Positions 16,057 through 24,551 of a DNA stretch of 30,073 bases are shown one piece after another. Where the stretch lies: assembly GCF_041749095.1 (NCBI RefSeq), contig NZ_JBGTCA010000418.1:1-30073 (forward strand). The letters run 5' to 3'. This DNA is from Aquiflexum sp041749095 (GTDB lineage: Bacteria > Bacteroidota > Bacteroidia > Cytophagales > Cyclobacteriaceae). The translations under genes and the position numbers were made by a program. The notes beneath the pieces are model-generated. The model saw only the letters and a list, made by a program, of their open reading frames with translations, made no database searches and was not told the DNA's origin. Position 1 is the stretch's first letter. Each line of letters opens with the position of its first letter.

Positions 16057-17634
16057 ATGCAAGTAAAATCAATTCTCCTGATTCTGATATGCCATTGTTT
16101 GACAGTCACGACAGTCATGGCACAGTATAGCAATAATGACCTGGGAGCTGTTCTTTTTGGTGAAACCTATTTTCTGAAACCCAAAGACAGCATCAGGTTC
16201 AGGCTTTGGCAAAGTCCTTTTGAAATGAGAAAAAATGAATCTTCAACCATAGATTCCCTCATCAGGTATGACAATCCACATTTTTTCAAAGGCACCTTCA
16301 ATCCCAAAAGCAGGGACTTTTCTTTGGATATACCTGCCCATCAACTCCCGGCATGGATTTCATTCGAGGATCCGATTGATGGTTTTTCCTACGGCCCCTA
16401 CCTACTTTCAAGGGGCGATAGCATAAAAATCAAATTTGACCAGATAAACCAGCAAGTACTCTTTGCCGGCCCTTCGAGGCACAGCTTTGAAATGGTCTCC
16501 CAAATGAATGCCCTGATCGAAAGGTCAATTTTTGAAAGCCCTGCAATGTTGGACTTTTCGGTTTCCGGAATGCCCGGTCAGGAAGCCCTGGAAATCATCA
16601 GGGATAACAACCTCAAATTCCGGAGAAAGGTAATTCCAATACATCAAAGGACCGGACGGATTGACATGATGAAATCAAACCTCGGACCACTAAGGTCGGA
16701 TGAATTCGGGTTTTTACAGGAATACTACAAATCCAAGGTCCCGGAGCATGTTTTCAACGCGGTTATGGCAGATACTTATTCAAAAGTACACTATAAAAAC
16801 ATGTACAGCTTCAACAATTACAACATCAAAGACATCTTGGACAATGCCCCTGAACTTTTGGGTGAATTTGCTAAGGCCTTCGATGAAATGGAGCAGGAAA
16901 TAGAACGGTTTTCCCGTCAATTTGACCCTTCGCTTTCTCCCAATTACCTGAAGATGCAGGAATATAGAATGAGATCAAAAGCCACACTGACAGGCAGGTC
17001 AGTTTTGGAAGTTTCCGGCGAAGTAGAACCCGAAACTGCATTGAGAGAGGCAGTTCTCACATCTTATTTTTTGGATAAAAATGTACTGGTTGCAATCGGG
17101 GTAAAAGACTTCGGGACTTTCCTTTCTGAATTGGAGAACCGGGAATTCAGGGAACTTCTAGAACCTTGGTACATCGCCGCAAGCCCGGGATTGCCCGTTC
17201 CAAGTTTCCCCTTTCTTGACCGCCATGGCAATGAAGTAAGTATGACAGATTTCAGTGGCAGGGTAGTCCTGTTGGAAACCTGGCTGGCAGGCTGCGCTGC
17301 ATGCAAATTCTTCACAGAGACCCAGATGGATAGACTGGCGGAAAAGTACCGCAATGACCCTGAGGTGGCCTTTGTTTCGGTAAGCCTGGACAGAAAAAGG
17401 GAATTATGGGACAGGCACAGGGATTCCGGCATTTTTGTTTCAAAGGATATGCTGCATTTATGGACCGGAAGAGAGGACCGTGCATCTGAACATCCATACC
17501 TGAGCTATTTTAATATTACTTCTGCTCCCCAGTTACAACTGATCGATAAAAACGGAAAACTGACAGGCCTTGGTATTTCTGACAGGACCTGTGAGGGGAT
17601 CTCTGCCGAAATCGAAAAACTGAAAATCCGATAA
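16057..17634 (+). CDS. TlpA-family thioredoxin-like protein, exported
   Basis: A 525-residue protein from the ATG at 16057, chosen because it gives a signal peptide (MQVKSILLILICHCLTVTTV, cleavage after MAQ); the open frame extends 28 codons further but without signal character. The C-terminal 150 residues are a TlpA/AhpC-TSA-like thioredoxin domain: VPSFPFLDRHGNEVSMTDF, then the active site WLAGCAACKF (CxxC) and the cis-proline loop in SAPQLQLIDKNG. The N-terminal 350 residues are a large periplasmic region of unknown fold. It should reduce or shuffle thiols in the periplasm. It leads the SusC-SusD pair 36 bases downstream, so they are probably co-transcribed. Confidence 0.85.
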   Translation: MQVKSILLILICHCLTVTTVMAQYSNNDLGAVLFGETYFLKPKDSIRFRLWQSPFEMRKNESSTIDSLIRYDNPHFFKGTFNPKSRDFSLDIPAHQLPAWISFEDPIDGFSYGPYLLSRGDSIKIKFDQINQQVLFAGPSRHSFEMVSQMNALIERSIFESPAMLDFSVSGMPGQEALEIIRDNNLKFRRKVIPIHQRTGRIDMMKSNLGPLRSDEFGFLQEYYKSKVPEHVFNAVMADTYSKVHYKNMYSFNNYNIKDILDNAPELLGEFAKAFDEMEQEIERFSRQFDPSLSPNYLKMQEYRMRSKATLTGRSVLEVSGEVEPETALREAVLTSYFLDKNVLVAIGVKDFGTFLSELENREFRELLEPWYIAASPGLPVPSFPFLDRHGNEVSMTDFSGRVVLLETWLAGCAACKFFTETQMDRLAEKYRNDPEVAFVSVSLDRKRELWDRHRDSGIFVSKDMLHLWTGREDRASEHPYLSYFNITSAPQLQLIDKNGKLTGLGISDRTCEGISAEIEKLKIR

Positions 17635-17670
17635 ACATATTGACCCACACTTTAAATCCCATCAACAGCA

Positions 17671-20600
17671 ATGAGAACAATCATACTCTTAACAGGGCTA
17701 TTTCTGATCTGCTCAGGAAATATTGCCCAGACCATAAAGTTTGACCTTGAGGGAAAGGTCAGCGCCAAAACTACAGGGGAACCCCTGCCAGGGGCAATAA
17801 TTTCTCCGGGAGATTTCGCAGCAAGTACCATTTCAGATGAAAATGGAAATTATAAACTGACACTTGATGCCGGAAAATATATCCTGACTGTCTCCTATTT
17901 AGGATTTGAAAAACAGCAACACCAGGTGGACCTCAAGGAAAACACTGTATTGAACTTAGAAATGTTAGTAAAGGAAACAGAACTTGGAGGGGTGGAAATC
18001 ATGGCCACCGGCTATCAGGAAATACCCAGAGAAAGGGCCACGGGATCTTTTGTCACACTTGACAGGGACCTGGTCAACCGGAGGGTCAGCACCAACCTGA
18101 TTGACAGGTTGGAAGATGTGACCCCAGGCCTGATTTTCAACCGGACAGGTCCTGCCAATGATCCAATCAGTATCAGGGGAAGAAACACGCTCTTTGCCAA
18201 TACCCAGCCTTTGATCATTATTGATAATTTCCCTTATGACGGCCCTCTTGACAACATCAACCCAAATGATGTCGAAAGTATCACAGTCCTTAGGGATGCC
18301 TCTGCAGCTTCTATTTGGGGTGCAAAGGCGGGAAATGGGGTAATAGTAATCACTACAAAAAAAGGCTTTGAATCCGCACCAAGGTTCAGTTTCAACAGCA
18401 ACATCAACATCATTGGAAAACTGGACCTTTTCTATAGGCCTGTCATGGGAATGGATGATTTCATTGACCTTGAAATCATGCTTTTCAACCGGAATTTTTA
18501 TAATTCTTCGGAGAATTCCTTTTTGAGACCACCTCTTTCTCCTGGAGTGGAGGCCATGATACAGGCGCGGAACGGGCTGATTTCGGAAGAGGAACTTGAC
18601 CTTAAACTGGCCATGTTCAGAACAAAGGACACCAGAAGGGAATTGATGGAGCATTTTTATAGACCTGCGGTAAACCAGCAATACGCACTAAACCTTAGTG
18701 GAGGTACATCAAATTTCAACTATACAATATCAGCGGGAACGGACCGCAATCTGGAAAATATTATCGGCAACCGAAATACAAGATATACCTTCAACAACAG
18801 GAACAACTGGAAACTGTTGAAGGGCAGGCTGGACCTTGGCACAGGAATTTACTTTGCCAAAAGACAGGTGGATACCAGGACCATTTCCCCTGATCCGGAT
18901 TTTCCATATGAAGTGTTTACTGACAGGGAAGGAAACCCTGTCCCGATCACGAGACAGCTCAGCAGAAGATATGTGGACAGTATGGAAGGTCTGGGGCTGT
19001 TGGATTGGAACTATATCCCTCTCAATGAGATCGGACGGAGCGGGTTGAGTTCAGTCCAGGATGATATCCGCATAAACTTCAATGCAGGCTATGAACTGCT
19101 CCCGGGTCTTAAGGCAGAAGGATTCTACCAATATTGGACAAACAGCAATTCAACCGAAAACCTCCAGACCACAGATCTTTTCAGTACCAGGGACTTTATC
19201 AACAGATACACTGTCATCGGTGATGACGGAAAACTCACTTATCCGGTACCTATGGGAAGCATTTTTGACCAATCAATTGCAAGATCCTACAGCCATAGCC
19301 TGCGTACAATGTTGCGGTACAATAAATCCCTGGGGATGTTCCATAGAATAGATGCAATTGCCGGATGGGAACTCAAGGATTTTCAAATGGGGTCAAGAAA
19401 CAACAGGTATTATGGATACAGGGAAAATATTGGACTGTCTCAGCCTGTCGATTTTGTCAATAATTTCAGGATACTTCCCACTGGCCAACAGCAACGGATT
19501 TTTGATGGTGCCCAGCACAGGGGAACTGTTGACAGGTTTGTGTCTGGTTATTTCAATGCAGGATATTCCTACAAAAAAAGGTACAACTTATCCATGAGTG
19601 CTAGAAGGGACGCATCCAATCTTTTTGGAGTGGAAACCAACCAACGCGCTGTGCCACTTTGGTCTACGGGGTTGGGATGGATCATCTCAGAGGAGGAGTT
19701 TTTCAGTTCCGGATGGCTGCCATTTCTTAAATTCAGGGCAACTTATGGTGAAAACGGTAATGTGGACAAGTCAGTATCAGCCCTTACCACAGCACAGTTT
19801 TCCACCAACAATATCCTGATGCTTTCTGCCGGTGAACCGGCAGCCAATATCTTCACCCCTGAAAACAGGTTGTTGAGATGGGAAAGGATAAAGATACTTA
19901 ACTTTGGGCTAGATTTTGAATCCCGCAACAACAGGATAAGGGGGCAGGTTGAAGCTTATTTCAAAACAGGCACCGATCTGATAGGGGATACCCCATATAC
20001 CCCATCCACCGGCTTTGCGCTCTTTAGGGCAAATACAGCGAGTACCGAAAGCAGGGGGGTGGATATAGACCTGCAATCTCTCAATATTGACAGGGAATTT
20101 AACTGGACAACAAATTTTCTCCTGAGCTCTGTCCATGAAAAGGTTACGGACTATTTTTTTGAAAATTCACCGGTACAGTACCTTTCACAAATGAACCAAT
20201 TGGTCCCTTTGGAGGGCCGGCCCATGTTTTCCATATACAGCATTCCATGGGGCGGGCTGAATCCTGACACAGGGGCTCCAATGGGGATTCTTGACGGCGA
20301 AACAAGTGAAAACTATTCAGCTATTTTTTCAAATCTAACAACAGAGACTTTACAGTTCCATGGCCCAAGAAGGCCTACAATTTTCGGTGCGGTCCGTAAT
20401 AATTTCAGTTACAGGAATTTTGATCTTTCAGTAAATATTTCATATAGGATGGGGTATTATTACCAAAGGGAATCCATCTTATATGGACTTGCGCTCACCG
20501 GACGGGGTGGGCACGCTGATTTTGAAAGGAGATGGCAAAACCCAGGAGATGAAATTTTTACCCAAGTTCCTTCAATGCCTGCGGCAAACAATGCATTAAG

Positions 20601-20850
20601 GGACAATACTTACCGATACAGCGACCATCTTGTGGAAAGAGGTGATCATGTAAGACTTCAGGATATCCGGTTTTCGTACAGGATTTTTGGGGATACCGGT
20701 CGAAAACTACCTTTCAGGTCCGCCGAAATATATACCTATGCCAATAATATTGGGTTAGTATGGAAGAAAAGCAAAGACCCAATCGACCCTGATTTCAGGG
20801 AGATTCTCCCCCCTGCAAGCATTGCCTTTGGGCTCAATGTTAATTTCTGA
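17671..20850 (+). CDS. SusC/RagA-family TonB-dependent outer-membrane transporter
   Basis: A 1059-residue protein of usual family length. A signal peptide at residues 1-19 ends in NIAQ. Next is a carboxypeptidase-regulatory-like domain, about residues 25-105 (GKVSAKTTGEPLPGA). The plug domain at about 115-225 includes ISIRGRNTLFANTQPLIIID and the SusC signature VESITVLRDASAASIWGAKA. The rest is the 22-strand barrel, ending in an aromatic C-terminus (GLNVNF). It imports a bulky ligand using TonB energy together with the SusD lipoprotein encoded 27 bases downstream. No CAZyme or peptidase is near, so the ligand is not apparent; the TlpA and MauE neighbours hint at thiol chemistry. Confidence 0.93.
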   Translation: MRTIILLTGLFLICSGNIAQTIKFDLEGKVSAKTTGEPLPGAIISPGDFAASTISDENGNYKLTLDAGKYILTVSYLGFEKQQHQVDLKENTVLNLEMLVKETELGGVEIMATGYQEIPRERATGSFVTLDRDLVNRRVSTNLIDRLEDVTPGLIFNRTGPANDPISIRGRNTLFANTQPLIIIDNFPYDGPLDNINPNDVESITVLRDASAASIWGAKAGNGVIVITTKKGFESAPRFSFNSNINIIGKLDLFYRPVMGMDDFIDLEIMLFNRNFYNSSENSFLRPPLSPGVEAMIQARNGLISEEELDLKLAMFRTKDTRRELMEHFYRPAVNQQYALNLSGGTSNFNYTISAGTDRNLENIIGNRNTRYTFNNRNNWKLLKGRLDLGTGIYFAKRQVDTRTISPDPDFPYEVFTDREGNPVPITRQLSRRYVDSMEGLGLLDWNYIPLNEIGRSGLSSVQDDIRINFNAGYELLPGLKAEGFYQYWTNSNSTENLQTTDLFSTRDFINRYTVIGDDGKLTYPVPMGSIFDQSIARSYSHSLRTMLRYNKSLGMFHRIDAIAGWELKDFQMGSRNNRYYGYRENIGLSQPVDFVNNFRILPTGQQQRIFDGAQHRGTVDRFVSGYFNAGYSYKKRYNLSMSARRDASNLFGVETNQRAVPLWSTGLGWIISEEEFFSSGWLPFLKFRATYGENGNVDKSVSALTTAQFSTNNILMLSAGEPAANIFTPENRLLRWERIKILNFGLDFESRNNRIRGQVEAYFKTGTDLIGDTPYTPSTGFALFRANTASTESRGVDIDLQSLNIDREFNWTTNFLLSSVHEKVTDYFFENSPVQYLSQMNQLVPLEGRPMFSIYSIPWGGLNPDTGAPMGILDGETSENYSAIFSNLTTETLQFHGPRRPTIFGAVRNNFSYRNFDLSVNISYRMGYYYQRESILYGLALTGRGGHADFERRWQNPGDEIFTQVPSMPAANNALRDNTYRYSDHLVERGDHVRLQDIRFSYRIFGDTGRKLPFRSAEIYTYANNIGLVWKKSKDPIDPDFREILPPASIAFGLNVNF

Positions 20851-20877
20851 TTTCCAACACCTAAAAAGAAAATTACA

Positions 20878-22227
20878 ATGAAAAGAAACATATTCAAAAT
20901 AATCTTAAACATATTCCTGGTCCAAATGAGCCTTTCGGGCTGTGAGGAATTTCTGGATGTCAAACCGAACCTCAACCTTGAAGTTCCTGAAGATATTGAA
21001 AGCGTTCAGGCCATCCTGGATGCGGAATCACGGATCAATGTATCCACTGCCCTTGACATCATGGCTGCGGATGAATATTACTTGCTCCCAGAGATACATG
21101 ATAACCTGGACCTGATGTACCAAAGCCTTCACATCTGGGACATGGATCCCGAGATCTACCTGAACGGATCCACCAATGACTGGAACAGGCCATACCAGAT
21201 TATTTTCGCTGCCAACTTCTGTATTTCCCAGTTGGATAAAATAGGCCGGAACCCTTCCAACCTTGATTTGTGGGACAATTTAAAAGGAAGGTCCTTTTTC
21301 GTGAGGGCCCATGCATTTGCAGACTTGGTCAAACAGTTTGCACCTCAATATGATCCCGCAACGGCACAGCATATTTTGGCAGTTCCGATGCCCCTGGAAG
21401 CAGATGTCAATTCAATTCTTGACTTTGGGAACCTATTGGAAGTTTATGACCAGATATTACTGGATATTGAAAATTCCTTATCATTATTGCCCGAATTGCC
21501 CAGGTTAAGGTCCCAACCGTCCAAAGCTGCTGCTTATGGATTGCAGGCTAGGGTCTTCCTGATGATGAAGGATTACCCCAAAGCCCTTGAAGCATCTGAA
21601 AATGCTTTGGCCATACAGAATACCTTACTCGATTTTTCCACACTCAATCCCCAATCAAATTACCCTGTGCCAAGGGGCAATGGTGAGGTCATTTACCATA
21701 CATTGGGGGCAACCTACTCAGGTATGACCTTCAGTGCAGAGACCCGGATTGATCCTGACCTGTTCAATATGTACCATTTTGATGATTTGCGCCGGGGTAT
21801 TTATTTTTTTTCAAGGCCTCAGGGTCAGATTAACTTCAAAGGAAGTTTCAACACAGGACACCAATATTTTACAGGGATCACAGTTGGCGAAATGCTCCTG
21901 ACAAAAGCTGAATGCGCCTTCAGGGGCGGAGATTCCATGAAAGCAGAGGATGCCATCAACACCTTTCTTGAATCTAGGTTCAAGAAAGGTAGTTTTACCC
22001 CTGTCAGCTTAAACTCTCTGGAAAACCCGCTTAAATTTTTGTTGGATGAAAGGAAAAAAGAGCTTTTGTTCAGGGGAAGGAGATGGGCTGACATCAAAAG
22101 ATTGACAGGGGATTCCGGTTATAAAATGGAGATAAAAAGGGTTCTCGGGGATAGGGTTTATACCTTACCTGATGATCCAATGATGCAGGTTCTTCCTGTA
22201 CCTCCCAATGAATTTGCAAACAGATAA
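20878..22227 (+). CDS. SusD/RagB-family surface lipoprotein
   Basis: A 449-residue protein. The lipobox LSGC near residue 21 predicts a lipoprotein, and EEFLDVKPN follows, the standard SusD start. Typical features follow: RAHAFADLVKQFAPQY in the TPR region, and the C-terminal LLDERKKELLFRGRRWADIK motif. It forms the ligand-capturing lid on the SusC barrel at the cell surface. At 449 residues it is slightly short for the family (usually 480-600), within the range of compact members. It is the last gene of the plus-strand unit and ends before a strong hairpin at 22245-22277. Confidence 0.93.
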   Translation: MKRNIFKIILNIFLVQMSLSGCEEFLDVKPNLNLEVPEDIESVQAILDAESRINVSTALDIMAADEYYLLPEIHDNLDLMYQSLHIWDMDPEIYLNGSTNDWNRPYQIIFAANFCISQLDKIGRNPSNLDLWDNLKGRSFFVRAHAFADLVKQFAPQYDPATAQHILAVPMPLEADVNSILDFGNLLEVYDQILLDIENSLSLLPELPRLRSQPSKAAAYGLQARVFLMMKDYPKALEASENALAIQNTLLDFSTLNPQSNYPVPRGNGEVIYHTLGATYSGMTFSAETRIDPDLFNMYHFDDLRRGIYFFSRPQGQINFKGSFNTGHQYFTGITVGEMLLTKAECAFRGGDSMKAEDAINTFLESRFKKGSFTPVSLNSLENPLKFLLDERKKELLFRGRRWADIKRLTGDSGYKMEIKRVLGDRVYTLPDDPMMQVLPVPPNEFANR

Positions 22228-22244
22228 CTTTAAAAAAAATAAAA

Positions 22245-22277
22245 ATTCAGGCAGGGCCCAATAGGCACTGCCTGAAT
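22245..22277. terminator. Bidirectional terminator between SusD and DUF6520 genes
   Basis: Arms ATTCAGGCAG (22245-22254) and CTGCCTGAAT (22268-22277). On the minus strand the stem is followed by TTTTATTTTTTT, a strong U tract for the DUF6520 gene; on the plus strand it follows the SusD stop by 17 bases with a weaker T run. Confidence 0.85.
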
Positions 22278-22288
22278 AATTCTTTTGA

Positions 22289-22546
22289 TCAAGGACTGAT
22301 AAGTTGAAACTTCCCTTCCTGTTCAATTGTAACTGGATCCGTGCGTTCTGGATCTTTGTAGAGACAATGCTCAGTGACATTCTCATCACAATTGAACTGT
22401 GTAGTTCCCATTATGACTGTAACCGGTCCATTATCCCAAGCGTAGTAAGTTTGGTTGGGATCTAAAGGCTCTGTAAATGCAAAAGCAAATACCGCAGCCA
22501 GTACAAATACACCTGCACGTAGCAGGTTTTTCACTTGATTTTTCAT
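22289..22546 (-). CDS. Small exported DUF6520-like protein
   Basis: An 85-residue protein with an N-terminal signal-like segment (LLRAGVFVLAAVFAFAF) and a small mature part holding two cysteines (FNCDENVTEHC), which could form a disulfide. It matches the layout of DUF6520 peptides: about 85 residues, a KNLL..VFALAAVFAFAFT start, then a WDNGPV-like stretch. This family is common in Bacteroidota next to SusC/SusD, MauE-like and TlpA-like genes. The function is unknown; an exported peptide processed by the thiol-redox neighbours is a reasonable inference. The MauE gene lies upstream on the same strand, 405 bases away. Confidence 0.72.
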   Translation of the reverse strand: MKNQVKNLLRAGVFVLAAVFAFAFTEPLDPNQTYYAWDNGPVTVIMGTTQFNCDENVTEHCLYKDPERTDPVTIEQEGKFQLISP

Positions 22547-22951
22547 AACTTCATATATTAAATTTACTTATTAACACCGGTCGTTTTGGTTCGCACACCT
22601 TCCGAGAGGGACGGCCGGTTTTTTTACCCCTCACACCCAAGCCCACTACCTAGTAGTTTACCCAGATGATTCGATTCCATTTCTTTCTTTTGTTTTTGTC
22701 TTTTTATATTTTTTTAATTTTCACCCTTTCACTTTCCTACCTTCATCCTTCAGCCCTTCTCCTTCATCCTTTCCTCAATCCTTTTAACCAACCTTAGATC
22801 TAAAATCTAAAATCTAAAATTCTTCCCTTACACCTTCATCCCTTATCCTTCATCCTTTCTTTATCCCTCATCCATCCCAAATCGTAAAATTTTTATTCGA
22901 CTTTCGACATTCGAAAATCACCATTCGAAATTCCATCCTCCTTCCCTTTAT
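22547..22951. other. Intergenic stretch: hairpin plus pyrimidine-rich DNA
   Basis: No gene. Near 22575-22628 the arms ACCGGTCG and CGGCCGGT are followed by seven Ts, a terminator-like hairpin on the plus strand with no plus-strand gene to serve. From about 22660 the plus strand is almost pure C/T (CTTCATCCTT motifs), with AAATCTAAAATCTAAAAT at about 22798-22820 and TTCGA-containing palindromic words near 22895-22935. Similar text recurs at 27541-27660 and 28480-28620. Confidence 0.55.
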
Positions 22952-23410
22952 TCACTTACCCTGATCCATCTTCACCCCCAACACAGCTAATCCCAAAACG
23001 GCAAGGTTGAAAACCAAATGCTCCCCCCATCCCAAACTGTTGAGCACCCCACCACAACTACAGGGAACCCTGCTGAATATTCCTGTCAATACCAAAAGAA
23101 TATATCCGGTGAATATTGCCATCAGGACAACAGAAGATTTCAAACCGGCAATTCTCCACTTGTCTGTCATCAATAAGAAGGTCGTGGAAACTTCAGCAAT
23201 GGGAAGGGTATAAAAAAGAATTTCAGCCATCCATACAGGAAAAACCTGATTCTTCAATGCTTGTAAGGTCCCTACAGGATCAAGTACTTTACTGAAGGCA
23301 GTGTATAAAAACAGAAATGCCAATAACAAAGCAACAACTATCACAAACTGATCTTTTCTCAAATTCATACTTGTTTCGTTCATAACTCTCCTCTCTTTAT
23401 TCATTAACAA
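22952..23410 (-). CDS. MauE/DoxX-like redox-associated membrane protein
   Basis: A 152-residue integral membrane protein with four hydrophobic segments (about residues 23-42, 60-80, 88-112 and 130-146) and the CxCGG motif in VPCSCGGVLNSLGW. MauE-type proteins are linked to disulfide formation or reduction in the periplasm; the family also includes DoxX-like proteins with this motif. The likely start is one of several Met codons (MLMNKERRVMNETSMNLRK); MNETSMNLRKDQF at 23383 is equally good. It is transcribed away from the Crp-like gene, with the 44-base inverted repeat between them. It probably works with the TlpA-like thioredoxin and the cysteine-bearing DUF6520 peptide. Confidence 0.8.
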   Translation of the reverse strand: MLMNKERRVMNETSMNLRKDQFVIVVALLLAFLFLYTAFSKVLDPVGTLQALKNQVFPVWMAEILFYTLPIAEVSTTFLLMTDKWRIAGLKSSVVLMAIFTGYILLVLTGIFSRVPCSCGGVLNSLGWGEHLVFNLAVLGLAVLGVKMDQGK

Positions 23411-23447
23411 AAATTACAGTCATCTTTTTTTAAAATCAAACCGCCAA

Positions 23448-23491
23448 TTGACATAGATCACATAATTGCAGGTTTATGTGATTTACATCAA
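23448..23491. promoter_or_regulatory. Large inverted repeat with two FNR-box-like halves (putative operator)
   Basis: The core arms ATCACATAA (23457-23465) and TTATGTGAT (23474-23482) are perfect inverted repeats around eight bases. The symmetry extends outwards to TTGAC at 23448 and ATCAA at 23487-23491. Each half reads like an FNR/Crp-family box: TTGAC-ATAG-ATCAC on the left and GTGAT-TTAC-ATCAA on the right (consensus TTGAT-N4-ATCAA). It sits 38 bases upstream of the first MauE start and about 220 bases upstream of the Crp-like gene, which faces the other way. It is a good candidate site for one of the two Crp-like proteins encoded next door. Confidence 0.6.
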
Positions 23492-23708
23492 TAAATTGAC
23501 AATATTTAATGGCTCCTATTTTTCTATTGAAATTTCACGGTTCTTAAAAAGATTAGATTGGTTGATGGGTTAATCCTGATTTACAATTGAATTTTTTATT
23601 TCCAACTCTTCCAGAATCACTTGAATATTGTCCTGATTATTGCCCATTTTGAAAAAAAATGGATTTAAAAATCGGAATTGATTATCAAGTTTTTTTATTT
23701 CAATCTGA

Positions 23709-24323
23709 TTGATTGTTATTGCTATGGATGTATACAGGAAAAAACTTCAGGTTAAATTGTATTCCCTGAAATACGGATTATTTTTCAGGGAGCATTTTTA
23801 TGAGTTGCTCCAACATACCAAAATATTGACTTTTTCTGAATTCGACCATATAAAACTGCCAATCCAAAATGATCATCTTTTTTTCATAAATGAGGGACTG
23901 GTTGCAGGAACATTGGAAAAAAAAGTGGATACTAAATGGTACCGATTGGTCAAGGATATGGAGGTCTTTGGTAACTTTCAGGAATTGACAGGGATTGAAA
24001 TCCCAAAATTTTACTGGCATGCCGTTACTAAAGTAGAATTAATGGCAATTCCCATAAATATCCTTGTGAGCAAATTAAGCATTTCACCTCCAAACCTTGA
24101 AAACCTGGTCAGACACCTTAGCTCCGTTGAAATAAAAAGGATGCATTTTCTAAATCATCTATCTAAACTCTCTGCTATTGAAAAATTCAACTTTCTTGAA
24201 TCAGAAATTCCTGAATTAATATTGAAAACCCGAACCTCTTTACTTTCCAATTTTCTGGGTTTAACAAGGGAAACATTAAGCCGGATTTTAAAGGAAAAAA
24301 TGCACCAGCCTAGTTTGGATTAA
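23709..24323 (+). CDS. Crp/Fnr-like transcription regulator
   Basis: A 204-residue protein with the length and build of Crp/Fnr regulators. The N-terminal cupin-like part includes KLPIQNDHLFFINEGLVAGT (about residues 49-68). A long dimerisation helix follows, and the C-terminal HTH is at about residues 178-196 (LLSNFLGLTRETLSRILKE). The cAMP-contacting phosphate-binding cassette is not conserved and no Fe-S cysteines are seen, so the ligand is unknown. The gene faces away from MauE across the inverted repeat and precedes the Crp-terpene synthase fusion by 228 bases. It may control that operon, the MauE/DUF6520 genes, or both. Confidence 0.8.
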   Translation: MIVIAMDVYRKKLQVKLYSLKYGLFFREHFYELLQHTKILTFSEFDHIKLPIQNDHLFFINEGLVAGTLEKKVDTKWYRLVKDMEVFGNFQELTGIEIPKFYWHAVTKVELMAIPINILVSKLSISPPNLENLVRHLSSVEIKRMHFLNHLSKLSAIEKFNFLESEIPELILKTRTSLLSNFLGLTRETLSRILKEKMHQPSLD

Positions 24324-24551
24324 AGCACAATTAGAATTTTTGTCCTTATTTTCCACCATTTTGAAAAAAATCCTCATAAATATTTGGCAATTTCATACCC
24401 CTTTTTTTAAATTAAACTAATTAGTTGATTTGTTTTTGGTTTTTGAATTCCTCAATTCTCCTTTTTAGAAGGGTTGTTTTACATACATTATTTTGCAGTA
24501 CAATATCATGTTAGCAGGGGAAGATTGATAAGTTTTATGTTTAACACTTAA

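Noticed and set aside
17965..18681. 238-codon minus-strand frame inside the SusC gene
   Set aside because: Antisense shadow of a clear SusC coding sequence; the translation has no domain features.
22575..22628. Terminator-like hairpin with T run upstream of the DUF6520 gene
   Set aside because: Orientation would stop plus-strand transcription, where no gene ends; it may be a repeat, so it is kept only as part of the intergenic description.
24415..24426. AACTAATTAGTT palindrome upstream of the fusion gene as an operator
   Set aside because: A 12-base AT-rich palindrome is easily produced by chance here and does not match the FNR-like boxes.
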